Shown here piece by piece: positions 33,862 through 42,969 of a stretch of DNA of 64,000 nucleotides. The stretch is taken from contig CAWAPE010000001.1 of the NCBI GenBank assembly GCA_963783855.1, forward strand, positions 1-64,000, given 5' to 3'. The stretch's first letter is position 1; each line of letters starts with the position of its first letter. Position numbers and translations under genes: made by a program. The stretch comes from JAKAGZ01 sp963783855 (lineage in GTDB: Bacteria > Bacteroidota > Ignavibacteria > Ignavibacteriales > Ignavibacteriaceae). Below the pieces are notes generated by a model. The model was not told where the DNA came from, made no database searches, and saw only the letters and a list, made by a program, of their open reading frames with translations.

Positions 33862-35979
33862 ATGTCTAAAAAAGAATTATTAAAAAAATATAAAGATCCA
33901 CAGAATTTTTTTAACAGGGATTTAAGCTGGGTTGAGTTTAACCGGCGAGTGCTTGAAGAAGCATTAAATCCGGATTTACCCCTGCTCGAAAAGGTAAAAT
34001 TCATTTCGATTTTCCATACAAATCTTGATGAATTTTATATGATTAGAATAGCTGGAATTAAAGAGCAAATTGCGGCAAATATTCTTGAACCATCAATTGA
34101 TGGATTAACTCCGATTGCACAATTACAAAAAATAGAAAAAGCTCTTCAGCCAATGCTGAAAACAATAATGGAACTTTGGTCAAACCAAATAATTCCGGAA
34201 CTTAAAAAAAACAAAATATCTATTTGCAGCTATGATGAATTAAATGACAATGAAAAACTGATTCTAAAAAATTATTTTAAAAAAGAAATTTATCCTGTAT
34301 TAACTCCACTTGCTTTCGACCCGGGAAGACCTTTCCCTTATATTTCTAATCTAAGTTTAAGTCTTGCAATTCTTGTTAAAAGACCGAATGGCGAAAGTCA
34401 TTTTGGAAGAGTAAAAGTACCAAGCATTCTTCCAAGATTAATGCAAATAGATAAAATTATTGAGCCAGATAAAAAAATCGGGACAAACGGAAGTTTTAGT
34501 GTAAGATTTTTATGGCTTGGCGACCTGATAAAAGCTAATCTTGATTTGTTATTCCCCGGTATGGAAATTCTTGAAGCTCATCGTTTTAGAATTACCAGAG
34601 ATACCGATATTGAACTCCAGGAAGATGAAGCGGATGATTTATTAAGTGTTATCGAAGAAAATATCAGATTGAGAAGGTTTGGCAGCGTAGTCAGGTTAGA
34701 AGTAGAAAGTAAAATGCCGGAATTCATGCTGGAAACGCTAATTGAAAACCTGCAAATAAAAAAAGATGAAGTTCATATAATAGAAGGACATCTTGGATTA
34801 AGCGATATTTTTACATTATACGATCTTCCTCTTCATCAATTAAAAGAAAAACCGTTTTATCCGATAACACCAAAAGAATTTGAAGATGATGAGGATATTT
34901 TTTCGATTATTAGTCCAAAAGATATTTTAGTTCATCATCCTTATCATTCTTTTACTCCTATTATTGATTTCATCAAGCAGGCCTCAAAAGATCCTGATGT
35001 TCTTGCAATTAAACAGACATTATACCGGGTGGGCCCAAATTCTCCGATTGTAAAATATCTTATCGAAGCGGCTGAACGCGGAAAGCAAGTTGCTGTTCTT
35101 GTTGAACTTAAAGCAAGATTTGATGAAGAAAATAATATTTTCTGGGCACGAGAACTTGAAAAGGTTGGTGTACACGTAGTTTACGGGCTGGTCGGTCTTA
35201 AAACTCACGGTAAAATGACACTTGTTGTCAGAAAAGAATCCGAAGGGGTGAATAGATATGTTCACGTATCAACCGGAAATTACAATGCAATAACTGCTAA
35301 AACTTATACTGACATTGGTTTTTTCACAACAGATCCCGACATTTGTACAGATATAGCAGACCTGTTTAATTACCTGACAGGTTATTCAACTCTTGATAAT
35401 TTCAATAAAATTATAGCCGCACCTGTAAATATGCGCGAAAAATTTATTGCAAAGATTTTGCGTGAGATTGAAAATGTAAAAAATGGGAAAGAAGGTAAAA
35501 TAATTTTTAAATTGAACGCCCTGGTAGATCCACTAATTATTAGTGCCTTGTACGAAGCTTCTAATAATGGAGTAAAAATTGACCTGATCGTTAGAGGAAT
35601 TTGCTGCCTTGTTCCCGGTGTAAAAGGATTAAGTGAAAATATAAAAGTAATTAGTATTGTTGGAAGATTTCTTGAACACAGCAGAGTTTATTATTTTTAT
35701 AATGATGGTAGGGATGAGCTTTATATAAGCAGCGCAGATATGATGCAACGAAACCTTGATAGAAGAGTTGAAATAGCAATTCCAATTGAGAACGAAGTAA
35801 TTAAAACTGATTTGCTGCGGACCTTAATAAAGCATGCTCTTCGTGATAACGAAAAAGCAAGAAAACTTTCTCAGGATATGAAATACACATTAATAGAAAG
35901 AACAAACGAAGATAAGAAAGTTAATTGTCAGGAATGGCTTATGAATCATGCCGGTAAGCTTACCTCCGTTTCAAGGTAA
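33862..35979 (+). CDS. ppk1: Polyphosphate kinase 1
   Basis: A 705-residue PPK1, making polyphosphate from ATP. It opens NFFNRDLSWVEFNRRVLEEAL, has the N-terminal domain and the catalytic histidine region RYVHVSTGNYNAITAKTY and the second RFLEHSRVYYFYNDG. Key residues for the phosphohistidine mechanism and ATP binding (KQTLYRVGPNSPIV, KTHGKMTLVVRKE) are present. Length is normal. It is a free-standing gene; no ppx is next to it. Confidence 0.97.
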   Translation: MSKKELLKKYKDPQNFFNRDLSWVEFNRRVLEEALNPDLPLLEKVKFISIFHTNLDEFYMIRIAGIKEQIAANILEPSIDGLTPIAQLQKIEKALQPMLKTIMELWSNQIIPELKKNKISICSYDELNDNEKLILKNYFKKEIYPVLTPLAFDPGRPFPYISNLSLSLAILVKRPNGESHFGRVKVPSILPRLMQIDKIIEPDKKIGTNGSFSVRFLWLGDLIKANLDLLFPGMEILEAHRFRITRDTDIELQEDEADDLLSVIEENIRLRRFGSVVRLEVESKMPEFMLETLIENLQIKKDEVHIIEGHLGLSDIFTLYDLPLHQLKEKPFYPITPKEFEDDEDIFSIISPKDILVHHPYHSFTPIIDFIKQASKDPDVLAIKQTLYRVGPNSPIVKYLIEAAERGKQVAVLVELKARFDEENNIFWARELEKVGVHVVYGLVGLKTHGKMTLVVRKESEGVNRYVHVSTGNYNAITAKTYTDIGFFTTDPDICTDIADLFNYLTGYSTLDNFNKIIAAPVNMREKFIAKILREIENVKNGKEGKIIFKLNALVDPLIISALYEASNNGVKIDLIVRGICCLVPGVKGLSENIKVISIVGRFLEHSRVYYFYNDGRDELYISSADMMQRNLDRRVEIAIPIENEVIKTDLLRTLIKHALRDNEKARKLSQDMKYTLIERTNEDKKVNCQEWLMNHAGKLTSVSR

Positions 35980-36095
35980 ATATTGCTTCACATAAAAAAG
36001 AATTCACTGACCGAGCTGATTTTTAGCATTCAATTTGAATGTTAATTTTCTTAAATTTAAATATGAAACTTTTCAGAAAAAATAAAGGAAAAGAA

Positions 36096-37202
36096 ATGTC
36101 TGATATGACCAAAAGCGGGATATTAAACGCCCTTAAGAAAATTGATAATGATAAATTAAATAAGAATTTACTTACACTTAATACAATAAAAGATTTTAAA
36201 GTCTCTGGAAACAATCTGGATTTAACTATATCGTTGCCGATTTCGCAGAGTGATTTAAACGATGAATTAAAAAATAAAATTATTACTGTTTTAAAATCTG
36301 AATTTAATTCCTTAGATAAAGTTGAACTTAATCTCCAGGGAAAAGTAACAGCACACCAGGACTCTAAAAAAGATGCTTTGCTTCCCGGAGTAAAAAACAC
36401 TATTGCAGTAGCAAGCGGCAAAGGCGGAGTTGGCAAAAGCACGGTTGCCGTAAACCTGGCAGTTGCACTTGCAAAAGACGGAGCCTCTGTTGGGCTGATA
36501 GACGCCGATATTTACGGACCCAGTATCCCATTAATGCTCGGCATCAAAGAAAAACCGAAAGTCTACCAGGATAAAACTACGATGAAAATGATTCCGCTTG
36601 AAAATTACGGAGTAAAAGTAATCTCAATCGGATTTTTGGTAGATGATAACGCACCGGTTATTTGGCGTGGACCAATGGCAAGTGGTGCAGTAAAACAATT
36701 TATGACTGATGTTGAATGGGGTGAACTGGATTACCTTATTTTTGACATGCCTCCGGGAACCGGCGATATACAACTTACACTTGTTCAGACAGTTCCGCTT
36801 ACCGGCGCGGTTATAGTCACCACACCACAGGAAGTATCATTAATTGATGCACGCAAAGCTCTTAAAATGTTTACAAGAGTTAATGTTCCTGTACTTGGTG
36901 TAGTTGAAAACATGAGTTATTTTATTGCTCCGGACACGGGCAAAAAATATGATATATTCGGAACTGGCGGTGGCTCTTCCCTCGCGAATGAATTAAATGT
37001 ACCTTTCCTTGGAGGAATGCCTATCGATTCAAGAATCAGAGTTGGAGGAGATAAAGGAGTTCCAATTGTATACGATGCTCCCAACTCTGAATATGAGAAA
37101 GTGATAATAGATATTTCCAGAAATTTTGGAAAACAAGTAGAAATCAGAAATATTAACCCGGAATCAAAAGTTGAAATCCTTTTGGATGACGACGATAAAT
37201 AA
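36096..37202 (+). CDS. mrp: Mrp/NBP35-family Fe-S carrier ATPase lacking cysteines
   Basis: A 368-residue P-loop NTPase. Deviant Walker A is ASGKGGVGKSTVAVNLA; switch regions DADIYGPSIP and FDMPPGTGDIQ are typical. The first 80 residues are a DUF59-like domain. Mrp proteins bind a cluster through Cys-x-x-Cys near ENMSYF; here ENMSYFIAPDTGKKYDIFG replaces it and I find no Cys in the whole translation. I start at ATG 36096 with AAGGAA upstream; an ATG at 36039 adds 19 atypical residues. Ten bases before the NifU-C gene, with which it probably works. Confidence 0.9.
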   Translation: MSDMTKSGILNALKKIDNDKLNKNLLTLNTIKDFKVSGNNLDLTISLPISQSDLNDELKNKIITVLKSEFNSLDKVELNLQGKVTAHQDSKKDALLPGVKNTIAVASGKGGVGKSTVAVNLAVALAKDGASVGLIDADIYGPSIPLMLGIKEKPKVYQDKTTMKMIPLENYGVKVISIGFLVDDNAPVIWRGPMASGAVKQFMTDVEWGELDYLIFDMPPGTGDIQLTLVQTVPLTGAVIVTTPQEVSLIDARKALKMFTRVNVPVLGVVENMSYFIAPDTGKKYDIFGTGGGSSLANELNVPFLGGMPIDSRIRVGGDKGVPIVYDAPNSEYEKVIIDISRNFGKQVEIRNINPESKVEILLDDDDK

Positions 37203-37211
37203 AGAGCGAAT

Positions 37212-37445
37212 GTGAATATTTCAAAAGAACAAGTCCTGAAGTCACTCGAAAGTATGAGGCCATATTTGCAGGCTGACAGTGGTGATGTGGAGTTAATTGA
37301 AATCAGTGAAGACGGAATTGTAAAAGTTAAACTTACAGGTGCCTGCAGCGTTTGCCCTATGTCAATTATGACACTTAGAGCGGGGATAGAACGGGCACTT
37401 ATGAGGGAGATACCCGGAGTAAGAAGAGTAGAAGCTGTCAGTTAA
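37212..37445 (+). CDS. NifU C-terminal-domain (NFU) Fe-S scaffold protein
   Basis: A 77-residue protein consisting of just the NFU domain: RPYLQADSGDVELIEI and GACSVCPMSIMTLRAGIERALMREIPGV with Cys-x-x-Cys. NFU domains carry a 4Fe-4S cluster between subunits. The start is GTG at 37212, right after the mrp stop (ten bases). With a cysteine-free Mrp in front, this protein may supply the cluster-binding part. Confidence 0.9.
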   Translation: MNISKEQVLKSLESMRPYLQADSGDVELIEISEDGIVKVKLTGACSVCPMSIMTLRAGIERALMREIPGVRRVEAVS

Positions 37446-37513
37446 TTATTTTGAAATGTTATTTCTTTATGTAAATTTCAACCGGGTTTTGAAAAGATAA
37501 TTTAAGTTGGGAA

Positions 37514-38572
37514 ATGTTTGTTATGGAAAGCAGTACAAAAAAGACCGGGAAAATTATTTTATTGTTTCTGGGTATTGCAGCCCTGCTCTATCTTTTTTAT
37601 CTGCTTTCAACTTTAATTATAATCATTGCAATTTCAATTCTCATCGCATTCATTTTTGAACCAATTGTAAAGGTATTAGAAAGAGAAGGATTCAACAGGC
37701 TCAGTTCAACCTTTATAGTTTTTGTTGGCGTTACCTTCCTGATTTATTTTGGCGTGTCATATTTCATCCCAAAATTTATTTACCAGCTAAATCACCTTGT
37801 AGAAGCCTTACAGGTTTATTCAATACACGATCAAATAGTTTCTGCTGAAAAGGAAATTCATAAATATCTTCCGTTTTTTAATCCCGGTGAATTATCCCAG
37901 AAAGTTGAAGATTTTATATCCTCAGGTATTGTAAACTCAGTTGATAAAATCTCAATTATTTTTACCAGTATAATCTCTGTAATTGCTATAGTTATCATTG
38001 TTCCGTTTATAACTTTCTTTTTAATTAAAGACAGCAGAATAATCCAGCGCGGTATAATTCATATTATGCCAAACAAATATTTTGAAATGTCGTACTGGAT
38101 TTTGAAAAAAGTCAGTATACAATTAGGCAGATTTGTAAGGGGATGGATATTTGATGCGGCTTTTGTAGGAATTTCCTGCGGACTTGGATTTTATTTTATT
38201 GGAATTGATAATGCACTTCCGCTCGGTATGGTTTCTGCTCTCGGGCATCTTGTCCCATATTTCGGACCAATAATAGGTGGTGTTCCGGCAATTATTTTTT
38301 CAATAATCCAATACGGCGATCTCTCCCACGTACCTTTTATAATAATTTTAATGCTTGCTGTATACGCAATTGATAATGGTTTCGTACAGCCCTATGTCTT
38401 TGCAAAAAGTGTCGATATGCACCCGATAGTTATTATACTATTAGTCTTAGCCGGCAGCCAGGTTTTTGGGATAATCGGAATGTTGCTGGCCGTCCCGCTG
38501 GCTTCGGTAATTAAAACAGCTTCTCAGGAGATATATTTTGCATTTAAGAATTACAAGATTGCACGGCTCTAA
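37514..38572 (+). CDS. AI-2E/PerM family membrane transporter
   Basis: A 352-residue membrane protein with eight or so hydrophobic segments. It has the family's typical FEPIVKVLEREGFNRLSSTFIVF, FFLIKDSR, LGHLVPYFGPIIGGVPAIIFS and the later DNGFVQPYVFAKSVDMHPIVIILLVLAGSQVFGIIGMLLAVPLA. Relatives include autoinducer-2 exporters and Na+/H+ antiporter-like proteins; substrate unknown. The start ATG at 37514 or the Met four residues on are both possible. Confidence 0.88.
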   Translation: MFVMESSTKKTGKIILLFLGIAALLYLFYLLSTLIIIIAISILIAFIFEPIVKVLEREGFNRLSSTFIVFVGVTFLIYFGVSYFIPKFIYQLNHLVEALQVYSIHDQIVSAEKEIHKYLPFFNPGELSQKVEDFISSGIVNSVDKISIIFTSIISVIAIVIIVPFITFFLIKDSRIIQRGIIHIMPNKYFEMSYWILKKVSIQLGRFVRGWIFDAAFVGISCGLGFYFIGIDNALPLGMVSALGHLVPYFGPIIGGVPAIIFSIIQYGDLSHVPFIIILMLAVYAIDNGFVQPYVFAKSVDMHPIVIILLVLAGSQVFGIIGMLLAVPLASVIKTASQEIYFAFKNYKIARL

Positions 38573-38649
38573 GTAAGTTTTAATTTAGCGGCTGTATCAC
38601 TCGTTTAATTTTCTTTACCTTTTACAGTCTATAAATAAGGGGATTTAAA

Positions 38650-40122
38650 TTGCTGAAAAATCCGGTACTTTACGAAATAAACACACGGGTCTGGATTAAA
38701 CGGTTTGGTAAAGACATAAAGCTCTCAGAAATTCCAGACGAATATTTTAAAGACCTGGCTGATAAAGGAATTAATATTGTCTGGATGATGGGAGTCTGGG
38801 AAACAACTCCTCAAATAATTGAGAAATGCTGCCTCAGCCCTGAACTTGTCACTGCTTACAACAAAAGCCTCAACAAATGGAAAAGAGAAGATATAATCGG
38901 CTCTCCATATTCAATCAATGATTATCAAATAAACCCTGATTTAGGTTCTTTAACTGATCTCAAATTACTGAGAGATCAGTTAAGTAAATTTCAAATAAAA
39001 TTATTTCTTGATTTCATTCCAAATCACTTCAGTGCAGCTTCAAAATTAATTGATAAAAAACCAGAACTGTTTTTATCCGGTGATGAAGAATTATTGAATT
39101 ATGATCCAGTTACATTTTTTAAGCCGGGGCCGGACAAAGATGAAATTTTTGCACACGGAAGAGACCCGTTCTTTCCTGCGTGGAGTGATACAATTCAGTT
39201 AAATTATTATAACCCCGAAACCCGCAAATTTATGATAAACAAATTGTTAAATCTTACTGAAATTTGTGACGGTGTACGTTGTGATATGTCTATTTTACAA
39301 TTGAATAATATTTTTACAAACACATGGTCAGGCGTTTTAAATAAACTGGATTACCCCAAACCTAAAACAGAATTCTGGAAAGAAGCAATCGCAAAAGTTA
39401 AATCACAAAATCCGGATTTTACATTTATTGCAGAAGCATACTGGGACCTGGAATTTGATCTTCAGCAGCAAGGATTTGATTATACTTACGATAAAAGACT
39501 AACAGAAAGATTAGCTTCAGATGATATCTTCGGGGCAAAAACTCATCTTGATGCCGACATCATTTACCAGGAAAAATCAGTTAGATTTTTAGAGAACCAT
39601 GATGAAAAAAGAGCAGTCAGTTCTTTCGGAAAGCAAAAATCTCTTGCAGCAGCAACAATAATGAGTACTGTACCGGGAATGAAGTTTTATTATGACGGAC
39701 AGTTCGAAGGGAAAAGAATAAAATTACCGTTACAACTTGGTTGTGAACCGGAAGAGAGGAAAAGTCATACAGTTATGAATTACTACAACCAGCTTTTGCA
39801 AGTAATCCAGAATGATGTCTTTAAGTATGGAGTTTTTAATAAATTAGATCCGATTTCCGCAGGAGGGAATAATCATTCTTTTGAACATTTTTTCTGCTGG
39901 CAATGGACATATAAGAGAGAACTTTGGATAGTAATTACTAATTATTCCGAGACAACTTCGCAATGCAGAATAAAATTTGATATCTTTTTAGATGCAAACA
40001 AGATAGAATTGTTTGATCATCTGGCTGGTATTTCATATACACGTAATGTTGATGAAATAAAATCACAGGGATTATATGTAGAATTAAAAGGATACCGCAG
40101 CCACATTTTTTCAGTTAAGTAA
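38650..40122 (+). CDS. Alpha-amylase-family (GH13) glycoside hydrolase, TTG start
   Basis: A 490-residue GH13-type protein. Catalytic regions: I LDFIPNH, II GVRCDMS with the nucleophile Asp, III FIAEAYWD with the acid/base Glu, IV FLENHDEKR with the third Asp. There is no signal peptide, so it is cytoplasmic, acting on an alpha-glucan or a trehalose/maltose-like sugar. TTG at 38650 has AAGGGGA seven bases upstream. It is a stand-alone gene between the transporter and the glycosyltransferases; substrate unknown. Confidence 0.85.
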   Translation: MLKNPVLYEINTRVWIKRFGKDIKLSEIPDEYFKDLADKGINIVWMMGVWETTPQIIEKCCLSPELVTAYNKSLNKWKREDIIGSPYSINDYQINPDLGSLTDLKLLRDQLSKFQIKLFLDFIPNHFSAASKLIDKKPELFLSGDEELLNYDPVTFFKPGPDKDEIFAHGRDPFFPAWSDTIQLNYYNPETRKFMINKLLNLTEICDGVRCDMSILQLNNIFTNTWSGVLNKLDYPKPKTEFWKEAIAKVKSQNPDFTFIAEAYWDLEFDLQQQGFDYTYDKRLTERLASDDIFGAKTHLDADIIYQEKSVRFLENHDEKRAVSSFGKQKSLAAATIMSTVPGMKFYYDGQFEGKRIKLPLQLGCEPEERKSHTVMNYYNQLLQVIQNDVFKYGVFNKLDPISAGGNNHSFEHFFCWQWTYKRELWIVITNYSETTSQCRIKFDIFLDANKIELFDHLAGISYTRNVDEIKSQGLYVELKGYRSHIFSVK

Positions 40123-40178
40123 CAGCATAATATTTTGTAATTTAGCCTTATCTTAAATCTTTCCAAAGCAATAACAGT

Positions 40179-40865
40179 ATGAAAATTGGTGTCATAATTC
40201 CTGCTTATAATGAGGAACAGTCAATAGGAAAAGTTGTTTCTGACATTCCCGGGAAGATCGTCTCGGAAATTGTTGTAATAAATAATAACTCAACAGACAA
40301 GACAAAAGAAGTCGCAATTGAAGCAGGAGCAATTGTTTTGGATGAATCTTTCCAGGGGTATGGGGCATCCTGCTTAACAGGAATAGAATACCTAAAATCC
40401 ACTAAAACTGATATTATTGTTTTCCTCGATGGTGATTACAGTGACTATCCCGGAGAAATAGAAAATCTTATCACTCCAATACTTAATGAAAACTACGATT
40501 TCATAATTGGCAGCAGAATTTTAGGCAAAAGAGAAAAAGGTGCACTTCCACCGCAATCAAGGATTGGTAGTGTTATTGCAGGATTATTAATCCAACTATT
40601 CTGGAAAACCAGGTATACCGACCTCGGTCCTTTCCGTGCAATTAAAACCGAAAAACTTATCAAATTAAATATGAAAGATAAATGGTACGGCTGGACAGTT
40701 GAGATGCAAATAAAAGCTATTAAAAAGGGATTAAGGTTAAAAGAAGTACCTGTAAGCTACCGTAAAAGGATCGGTAAATCGAAAGTAACAGGTACAATAA
40801 AAGGTACATTTATGGCGAGCGTAATAATTCTTAAAACAATTTTTACTGAATTTTTTAGAGACTAA
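40179..40865 (+). CDS. Family 2 glycosyltransferase (dolichol-phosphate-mannosyltransferase-like)
   Basis: A 228-residue GT-A enzyme with no membrane segment. It shows GVIIPAYNEEQSIGKVV, VVINNNSTDKTKEVA, FLDGDYSDYPGEI and TDLGPFRAIKTEKL, typical for DPM1/UDP-glucose-type GT2 proteins. Its stop overlaps the next gene's start by one base (TAATG), so they are coupled and probably function together. Confidence 0.85.
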   Translation: MKIGVIIPAYNEEQSIGKVVSDIPGKIVSEIVVINNNSTDKTKEVAIEAGAIVLDESFQGYGASCLTGIEYLKSTKTDIIVFLDGDYSDYPGEIENLITPILNENYDFIIGSRILGKREKGALPPQSRIGSVIAGLLIQLFWKTRYTDLGPFRAIKTEKLIKLNMKDKWYGWTVEMQIKAIKKGLRLKEVPVSYRKRIGKSKVTGTIKGTFMASVIILKTIFTEFFRD

Positions 40866-41542
40866 TGGGAAAAAACACTCAAAAGCATGCTGTAATAGTT
40901 TTTGCAAAATACCCGGATGACGGGAATGTAAAAACCAGGTTAGCTAAAACCACAGGGGATAAATTCGCAACGGAATTTTACAAATTATGTGCACAACATA
41001 CCTTCCGGGAATTAAATAATCTTCCCGAAAAAACCATAAAAATTTATCTCTTTTTTGTTGAAGGAATTGACAATGAGAAAATAAAATCCTGGGTAGATTA
41101 TAATTTCCTGTTCCGTCCACAATCAGGGAAAAACCTCGGCGAAAAAATGTATAATGCTTTTACTGAAATATTTGAAAACGGATTTGAAAGGGTTGTAATT
41201 ATAGGAACAGATCTTCCCGATATTTCATCTGGGATTATTATGGAAGCATTTGCTGCATTAGAAAATAATGATGCTGTAATAGGCCCTTCAACTGACGGTG
41301 GATATTATCTTTTAGGGATAAAATCGCCAAAGGAAGAATTATTTTCTAAAATTGATTGGAGTACTGAGTCTGTTTACCAACAAACCTTAGATAAATTACT
41401 AAATGCAAATATGGAGGTAAAGACACTAACGGAATTGGTCGACATAGATACAGAAGAAGATCTTATTGATTGGTTAAGCAACAAAAAAGAAAACAAAGAA
41501 AATAAACTATATTTAAAGATAACATCGATTTATACTCCATAA
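40865..41542 (+). CDS. TIGR04282/DUF2064 family glycosyltransferase-like protein
   Basis: A 225-residue nucleotidyltransferase-fold protein: VIVFAKYPDDGNVKTRLAKTTG, VIIGTDLPDISSGI and IGPSTDGGYYLLGIK are diagnostic. Family members accompany arsenosugar-type or other small-sugar pathways, often beside a GT2 enzyme, as here. No arsenic gene is in view. Coupled to the preceding GT2 gene. Confidence 0.85.
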   Translation: MGKNTQKHAVIVFAKYPDDGNVKTRLAKTTGDKFATEFYKLCAQHTFRELNNLPEKTIKIYLFFVEGIDNEKIKSWVDYNFLFRPQSGKNLGEKMYNAFTEIFENGFERVVIIGTDLPDISSGIIMEAFAALENNDAVIGPSTDGGYYLLGIKSPKEELFSKIDWSTESVYQQTLDKLLNANMEVKTLTELVDIDTEEDLIDWLSNKKENKENKLYLKITSIYTP

Positions 41543-41648
41543 GATTTTAAAAACCCCGTTTCTTTAATTCAAATAAAATGACAGATAAATAGGATTTTTT
41601 TTTCATTTATCGGTAATATTATACCATTGAACGAGCATAATAGCTATT

Positions 41649-41706
41649 GGTTGAATAATACCTTTCAACCTATTTACATTCCCATTACCAATACATATGT
41701 TGTATT
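41649..41706. promoter_or_regulatory. Two inverted repeats upstream of a 37-residue membrane peptide gene
   Basis: GGTTGAA (41649-41655) pairs with TTCAACC (41664-41670), and AATACA (41690-41695) pairs with TGTATT (41701-41706). Both lie in the gap between the DUF2064 gene and the small gene at 41779. They could be RNA structures or operators. Confidence 0.35.
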
Positions 41707-41778
41707 CAATTGTAATACGTTGATATAAATGTATTAAATAATAGATGAATTTCATTCTATTTACCGGAGGGCTTGGTA

Positions 41779-41892
41779 ATGGATTTAACACAAGTTGTAT
41801 TGTCCGCAGTTGCGGTTGTTGGAGGCTCTTTCTCACTGTTAATTGGGGGGTCTTATCTCGCTTATAAAATGAAGAAAAACTCCAACAAATAA
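41779..41892 (+). CDS. Small membrane protein (37 residues)
   Basis: A short open frame with a very good Shine-Dalgarno (GGAGG) eight bases before the ATG. The translation has one hydrophobic segment (VVLSAVAVVGGSFSLLIGG) followed by a basic tail (YLAYKMKKNSNK), so it would be a single-pass membrane peptide with its C-terminus in the cytoplasm. I do not recognise the family. It is free-standing, with inverted repeats upstream and 209 bases downstream before the next gene. The RBS and typical topology make it likely to be real. Confidence 0.65.
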   Translation: MDLTQVVLSAVAVVGGSFSLLIGGSYLAYKMKKNSNK

Positions 41893-42101
41893 TAGATAAA
41901 ACCCTTACATTGGTATACTTTTTCTAAACCTCTGCATCTGCTTTAAAAATAACATCGATATCTGCCTCACTTGACTGGTACAACATTAAGATTTTAACGT
42001 ACCTGTTAAGCACCGAAACCTGGAAACTAATAAAACAATAAAGAGTATAATTTATTATCTTTGTGGTAATATTAAAAAAAAAACGATATTCTAAAGAAAT
42101 T

Positions 42102-42320
42102 ATGGCACAAAAAAACAGAAAAAAAGAACGTGTAATCGGGAAACCAATTGAACAAAAGAAGCATCTAATTGATCCGAAGTATAAAAGTACTGTCTGGACA
42201 ATTATTATTGTAGTAGTGCTCATTGTATTTTTTATAATAAATAATACAAAAAAAGAACCGGACCAGGGTCCGTATCCGCCTAATTACAATCCGAAAGCAG
42301 CACAGGAAAGACTTCAATAA
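42102..42320 (+). CDS. Small single-pass membrane protein, function unknown
   Basis: A 72-residue protein: basic N-terminus (QKNRKKERVIGKPIEQKKH), one hydrophobic segment (WTIIIVVVLIVFFII) and a Pro/Asn-rich tail. I start at ATG 42102; an upstream in-frame start at 42063 gives an unlikely extra 13 residues. No family recognised. It precedes the TlpA-like lipoprotein gene by 32 bases, so they probably share a transcript. Confidence 0.6.
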   Translation: MAQKNRKKERVIGKPIEQKKHLIDPKYKSTVWTIIIVVVLIVFFIINNTKKEPDQGPYPPNYNPKAAQERLQ

Positions 42321-42352
42321 TTATATCAGGATAAATTTACAGGAGAATTTTA

Positions 42353-42898
42353 ATGAGACTAAAGATTTTAGCATCAATTTTTCTTTTCACAGCTGCAACA
42401 ATAGTGGGCTGTGGAGGTAAAAACGTAAAAGAGGTTCCTTCAAATGATAATACTTCAACTGCTACAAATAATACTACAACCGTAGATAACTCAAATAAGG
42501 CACCAAATTTTTCATTGGCAAGTACTGATGGAAATACGTTAAAGCTGTCCGACTTCAGAGGCAAAGTAGTAATTATTGATTTCTGGGCTACATGGTGTCC
42601 CCCTTGTCGAAAAGGTATACCTGATTTGATACAGCTTAAGAAAGATTTTAAAGATAAACTGGTAATAATTGGTGTTTCAGTAGATACTGATACAAAAAAA
42701 GATGTTGTTCCGTTTATTAAAAAAATGGGAATCAATTACCACGTAGCTTATGCAGACAACAACATTACACAGGCTTACGGCGGTGTGCAGGCTATCCCAA
42801 CTTCCTTCGTTATAGATAAAGATGGAAATATAGTTAAATCGTTTGTAGGTTTGCAGGACATCAGCACTTACCAGAGTTTGGTTACAAATTTATTATAA
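42353..42898 (+). CDS. TlpA-family thioredoxin-like lipoprotein
   Basis: A 181-residue lipoprotein (lipobox IVGC near residues 17-20) with a Ser/Thr/Asn-rich linker, then a thioredoxin-like domain: APNFSLASTDGNTLKLSDFRGK, VIIDFWATWCPPCRKG (redox Cys-x-x-Cys) and GVQAIPTSFVIDKDG with the cis-Pro. Such proteins reduce or oxidise disulfides in the periplasm. ATG has AGGAGA seven bases upstream. A hairpin terminator follows. Confidence 0.9.
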   Translation: MRLKILASIFLFTAATIVGCGGKNVKEVPSNDNTSTATNNTTTVDNSNKAPNFSLASTDGNTLKLSDFRGKVVIIDFWATWCPPCRKGIPDLIQLKKDFKDKLVIIGVSVDTDTKKDVVPFIKKMGINYHVAYADNNITQAYGGVQAIPTSFVIDKDGNIVKSFVGLQDISTYQSLVTNLL

Positions 42899-42910
42899 TA
42901 ATTTTCCCTA

Positions 42911-42956
42911 AAAAAAAGCCCAGATTCATAATTGAAACTCGGGCTTTTTAATTTTT
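42911..42956. terminator. Bidirectional terminator between convergent genes
   Basis: AAAAAGCCC and GGGCTTTTT, with a T-run on the plus strand and a matching A-run for the minus strand. It serves the TlpA-like gene (plus) and the PorV-like gene (minus), whose stop lies 14 bases on. Confidence 0.85.
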
Positions 42957-42969
42957 AAAACCGTAAGTA

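Noticed and set aside
41543..42101. Possible tRNA or other structured RNA gene
   Set aside because: No cloverleaf or TTCGA-type loop was found; the gap is explained by the small protein gene and two short inverted repeats.
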